NCBI GenBank assembly: GCA_964406035.1
Contig: CAYOQB010000003.1
Coordinates: 34,879-98,878 of the forward strand
Length of the DNA stretch: 64,000 nt
Reading direction: 5' to 3'
From: JAIEPW01 sp964406035
GTDB lineage: Bacteria; Acidobacteriota; Terriglobia; Bryobacterales; Bryobacteraceae
Part shown: piece by piece, positions 60,746 to 64,000 of the stretch
Layout: every line of letters begins with the position of its first letter
Numbering within the stretch: the first letter of the stretch is position 1
Position numbers and translations under genes: made by a program
Notes under the pieces: generated by a model
Database searches by the model: none
What the model was told of the DNA's origin: nothing
The model's input: only the letters and a program-made list of their open reading frames with translations

Positions 60746-60774
60746 CGCCCCGGCTTCCCAGCCGGGGCGTTTTT
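60746..60774 (+). terminator. Intrinsic terminator after the TonB-dependent receptor
   Basis: Perfect 10-bp arms CGCCCCGGCT and AGCCGGGGCG close on a TCCC loop and are followed by TTTTT. It lies 25 bp after the receptor stop. Confidence 0.9.
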
Positions 60775-61195
60775 ATTTGCCTGCGCTGATGCCGAGCGCC
60801 GGCGCTTTCGCGGTCTCGCGAATCATTCGCTGCAACGTTTTGGAATCCAGGTCCGCCAGCCGCTTGAAGCGCACGCAACTCCGCCCGATGTTGGCCTTGG
60901 GCAGGGCTTCCTTGAAGCGCTCCGCCACATAGCCGGTCGCATCACTAGCGCAGAGGTACAGCGAGATGTAGTTCTTGTTGCTGGCGAGGCCGATGCGAAA
61001 CCATTCGCCCTCGCACCCGGACGCCGTCTTGTAGTGGTATGGCCCGTACGCGAGCATCCCGTTGCACATGAACGGGGTCATCCTCGGCGCCAGTTTACGA
61101 ATCAGGGTGTCCAGCGCGGCGATGTCGCTCTTGCGGGGCTCCTCGAGCTGAGCGATGTATTCGGCATGAGAGGCGGCTTTCGATTGCCCTTTCAT
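60773..61195 (-). CDS. DUF1801 family protein (YdhG-like)
   Basis: The 140-residue cytoplasmic protein belongs to the DUF1801 family: YIAQLEEPRKSDIAALDTLI, then MTPFMCNGMLAYG and a mid-domain YISLYLCASDATGYVAERF. It has a SUF/frataxin-like alpha-beta fold by family knowledge, with no firm function (some members are linked to intracellular iron or to proteins near TfoX). Its stop lies at the T-run of the receptor terminator. It ends a run with the repeat protein on the same strand (19-bp gap). Confidence 0.85.
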   Translation of the reverse strand: MKGQSKAASHAEYIAQLEEPRKSDIAALDTLIRKLAPRMTPFMCNGMLAYGPYHYKTASGCEGEWFRIGLASNKNYISLYLCASDATGYVAERFKEALPKANIGRSCVRFKRLADLDSKTLQRMIRETAKAPALGISAGK

Positions 61196-61214
61196 GCCTG
61201 CCTACGCTATCACG

Positions 61215-64000
61215 CTACTCGGTCTTACGCCACTTGATTTCAATGTTGGTGACGCTGCGGCCGGTCTTGTTGCGCAGAATCATGCCCTGGTAGGCATTAC
61301 CGGGCGACGGTGCTTCTTCCATCACCAGCCCCGGCGGACGAATGTCCACCTTCACCGGGCGTCCCGGCAGGCTTTTGCCGGTGAGCGATCCGCCGCCTTC
61401 GGCCACCTGCAAACGCGCAATGCGCAGGCGGGCGCCGTCGGGCAGGTCGCCAATCCAGCGCCAGGTGCCGAGCGGCGAGCCGTAGTCGGGTCCGGTGTTG
61501 ACCACCGGGGGAGGCTCCACCGGATTCGGATTCGTCACTTGAGGAGGCGGCTGCTGCACCACCGGCTTCGGGTCGGCCGGCTTGTTGGTCACCGGAGGGT
61601 TGATCTGCGTGACCTGTGTGGGTTTCGGATCCGCCGGACGCTGCACCGGCGGAGCTTCCACGATCAGGGCCACGGACACGTTCTGCGATCCCGATCCGCC
61701 TTCGGGCTGGATGGAAATCATGCCGGAATGCTGTCCCGCCGACAGGCCCTGCGTGCTGACCGCGACATCGAGAGTCGAGGGAGCGGTGGCCGATTGGGGT
61801 GTGGCGCGGAACCATGCGCCGCTGGCGCTGACCCGGAACGGACCGGAGCCGCCCACCTGAATCTTCTGGGCCGAAGGTTGCGCGCCACCCTGCCGGAAGG
61901 AGAACGAGAGGGACGATGGGGACACGCTGACGCTGCCGGCCACGGGCTTGGGATCGCCCTTCAGGAAGAGAAAATAGACGGCGGGAGCGCCGACCAAAAG
62001 CAGCGCCAGGCCGCCGATCAGCGCGTAATTGGGCTTGCGCGAGCGCAGCTCGCTTTCCGCGATGCGTCCTTCGGCCCAGCGCAGCAGTTGCACCGCGCGC
62101 GCGTCTTTCTCCGTCGCCAGCAACGCTTCGGCGGCCTGCTTCACCGCGGCGGCGTCGCCGCGGTCGCGAATCTTTTCGATGCGCGCGATCTCGTCGTCCA
62201 GGCGTTTCTGCCGGGCGAACTCGTCGCGCGCGGTGATCGCGAGCTGGCGGTCGCGTTCGAGAGCCGCGTCCCTGGGAAACTCGGTTTTCAGCAACTGGTC
62301 CAGCAGGGCGATGCCGCGATCGAAGTCGCGATTCTGGATCAGCCCGGCCGCCTGGTTGCGCGCGGCCGTGTAGCGTTCGCGCTTCTGCGTCTCCGTGCGC
62401 TCGCGCGCGATCGTCTCGCGCAGTCCGCGGGCGTCGGGATCGGCGGCGGGAAGCTGCGCCAGCGCCTGCTCGGCTTCGTCGAAGCGGTGGTGCTCCAGCA
62501 GCTCCCGTGCGGCGGAAATGGCGGCATGCTTCTGCTGCTTGCGTCCCAGCTCTTCGGCCAGCGCGGCGAACTTCTGCTCGCCCGGGAAGTCGCGCAGGCC
62601 GCGTTCGATCAGCTCGCGGGCGGCGACGAAATCCTCGGCGATCAGGCGCTGGCGCGCGGCCGACAAGCGCACGTTCAGCTCCGCGCTGCGGCGCTCCTGC
62701 TCCAGGCGAGACGCCAGGCGGTCGATCGCGCCTTCGCCGGGGTGCGCGCGCCGCGCCTGCTCGATCTGGGCGTGCGCGGTGTCCCAATCCTGGCGTCCCA
62801 GAGCTTGCTCGATGGCCTGCACCACCGCGGCCAGTGTTCTCTGCTTCTCCGAGGCGCGCAGATTCTCCCGGATGCGTTCGGCGGCGGCCTTTAATCCAGC
62901 GGAATGGGGGAACTGCTTCAGCCCGGCTTCGACGGCGGCCAGCGCGGCCGGCCAGTCGAACCGGAGCTCGTGCTGCAGTGCGTCGTCGAGCAGCTTCTGG
63001 ATGCGGGTCCGCTCTTCCTGCAGCACCTGCGATTGCTGCGCCTGTTGCACCACCTCCAGCAGATGCTTGAGCTCGGCTTCCTCCGGGAAGCGCGCGGCCA
63101 CGGGATCCAGCAGGCGGCGAGCCTCGTCCGGTTTGCCCTGCGCCAGCAGGCGATTGGCGCCGGCCAGCGCGTCGGTAATGGTCTGGGACCGCTCCGTGTC
63201 GGCATGCTCACGGCGGATCTCGGCGTCGAGCGAACGCAACGCTTCTTCTTCCGGCTTCTCCGCGATCAACTGCCCCAGCACCGCCAGCGCTTCGGAATAC
63301 TTGCGGCCCTGCCGCAGCCGGTGGCACTCGTCCAGCCTTTGGCGGAAGCGCTTCTCCTGTTCATGGGTGTCGCGGCTGCGGGAGACCGCCTGCTGCAGGC
63401 GGACCAGGCTCGACTCGTTGGGATACTGGCGAAGGCCCTCCTCGATCTTCCACAGCGCCTCGTCGAAGCGTTCGTTCTTGTACAGCGCCCAGGCGTCGCG
63501 GGCCAGCTTCTCGACGGCTTCGGCGCGCTGCTTGGCCTGGTAATTGGCCTGCGCTTCGGCGAGCAACTGCTGCATTTGCGGATCGCGCGGATGCTCCCGC
63601 GCCAAGCGCTCGAGCCACGGCATCACTTCGGCGAAGCGCTGCTCGCTGAGCAGCTTGCGCACCTGCGCGACCTCCTCGGCCACCTGATGCTCGCGCTCGC
63701 GCTGGCCGGCCTGCGCCTGGGCCAGGAGTTCCTCCACCTCGCGGGAGTGGGGGAAGCGCTCGCGGGCGGCCACCAGGGTGGCGATGGCTTCGGCGTAGCC
63801 GCGGCGCATCATGGCGTTGCGCGCCTCGCCCAGGATGCGCTGCATTTCCAGTTGCTGCTGGCGCTCGCCGAGCTCCTGCTGCAGCTTGTCCACCAACTGC
63901 CGGGCTTCGCTGTTCTCGGGGTCGTAGTTGAGGGCCGCGGAGGCTTGCTGCACCGCCTCCGTCAGGTTGGCCTTCATCAGGTTCTTGCGCGCGTCGCCCA
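61215..64000 (-). CDS. Large membrane-anchored helical-repeat protein (5' end beyond the window)
   Basis: The frame is open to the right edge, so the N-terminus is missing; at least 928 residues are visible. Counted from the first Met (codon ending at 63977), residues ~1-640 are charged TPR-like helical repeats (DPENSEARQLVDKLQQELGE; FDEALWKIEEGLRQYPNESS). One transmembrane helix follows (~651-675, ALIGGLALLLVGAPAVYFLF), then a BACON-like beta-sandwich (~680-775, SVSPSSLSFSFRQGG), a Pro-rich linker and a small C-terminal domain (~840-920). In Acidobacteria such chains often follow an N-terminal Ser/Thr kinase domain, but that part is not visible here. Confidence 0.75.
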   Translation of the reverse strand, partial: GDARKNLMKANLTEAVQQASAALNYDPENSEARQLVDKLQQELGERQQQLEMQRILGEARNAMMRRGYAEAIATLVAARERFPHSREVEELLAQAQAGQREREHQVAEEVAQVRKLLSEQRFAEVMPWLERLAREHPRDPQMQQLLAEAQANYQAKQRAEAVEKLARDAWALYKNERFDEALWKIEEGLRQYPNESSLVRLQQAVSRSRDTHEQEKRFRQRLDECHRLRQGRKYSEALAVLGQLIAEKPEEEALRSLDAEIRREHADTERSQTITDALAGANRLLAQGKPDEARRLLDPVAARFPEEAELKHLLEVVQQAQQSQVLQEERTRIQKLLDDALQHELRFDWPAALAAVEAGLKQFPHSAGLKAAAERIRENLRASEKQRTLAAVVQAIEQALGRQDWDTAHAQIEQARRAHPGEGAIDRLASRLEQERRSAELNVRLSAARQRLIAEDFVAARELIERGLRDFPGEQKFAALAEELGRKQQKHAAISAARELLEHHRFDEAEQALAQLPAADPDARGLRETIARERTETQKRERYTAARNQAAGLIQNRDFDRGIALLDQLLKTEFPRDAALERDRQLAITARDEFARQKRLDDEIARIEKIRDRGDAAAVKQAAEALLATEKDARAVQLLRWAEGRIAESELRSRKPNYALIGGLALLLVGAPAVYFLFLKGDPKPVAGSVSVSPSSLSFSFRQGGAQPSAQKIQVGGSGPFRVSASGAWFRATPQSATAPSTLDVAVSTQGLSAGQHSGMISIQPEGGSGSQNVSVALIVEAPPVQRPADPKPTQVTQINPPVTNKPADPKPVVQQPPPQVTNPNPVEPPPVVNTGPDYGSPLGTWRWIGDLPDGARLRIARLQVAEGGGSLTGKSLPGRPVKVDIRPPGLVMEEAPSPGNAYQGMILRNKTGRSVTNIEIKWRKTE

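Overview
The window comes from a GC-rich bacterial chromosome that looks like Acidobacteriota, most likely the Bryobacterales/Solibacteres group. The signs are six large orphan ABC permeases of the ADOP type (acidobacterial duplicated orphan permease), an Oar-like TonB-dependent receptor with an N-terminal carboxypeptidase-regulatory domain, a PEP-CTERM protein, and a hopanoid gene (hpnH). No rRNA, tRNA, CRISPR array or transposase gene was seen. The genes at both ends are cut by the window: an S9 peptidase on the left and a large repeat protein on the right.

Layout. 0-4.5 kb: S9 peptidase, a PilZ-like/J-domain protein, and an overlapping amidase/actin-like ATPase pair. 4.5-17.1 kb: an aminotransferase divergent from the rimP-nusA-infB translation/transcription operon. 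The usual downstream members of that operon, the DUF503 gene (ylxP) and rbfA, are present but separated from infB by two ADOP permeases and a CHRD/PEP-CTERM gene on the opposite strand. 17.1-19.4 kb: a minus-strand operon running hpnH, a hypothetical gene, a 75-residue protein and a nucleotidyltransferase. 19.6-29.2 kb: M16 peptidase, YeiH-type exporter, parvulin, ADOP permease, and a coupled Ppx/GppA-CHAD pair for polyphosphate. 29.2-34.3 kb: a D-aminoacylase-type amidohydrolase, a two-gene AbiE-like module whose regulator carries a nuclease-like N-terminus and has three 18-bp iterons upstream, then WYL and TfoX-N genes.

34.4-51.4 kb: ADOP permease, methyltransferase, a small palindrome-bounded element, a membrane acyltransferase, LolA-like protein, serine hydrolase, intradiol dioxygenase-like protein, an MgtE-N/CBS protein with an Nramp-related transporter, cyclophilin, a zinc-ribbon membrane protein, two tandem ADOP permeases and a DUF4112 protein. 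51.4-54.9 kb: palindromic repeats followed by an inserted ArsR-SulP-carbonic anhydrase operon. It is flanked by direct copies of the 3' end of sppA, one intact in sppA and one decayed, which marks it as an acquired segment. 54.9-64 kb: sppA, a TetR regulator divergent from a TonB-dependent receptor with a hairpin-rich leader, a DUF1801 protein, and a large membrane-anchored helical-repeat protein.

The observations most worth following are the AbiE-like module with the nuclease-like regulator and iterons, the sppA-flanked island, the split nusA-infB operon, the amidase/actin-like pair, and the palindromic repeat family shared by the 37.6 kb and 51.4 kb intergenic regions. All functions are read from sequence motifs only; no database search was made.
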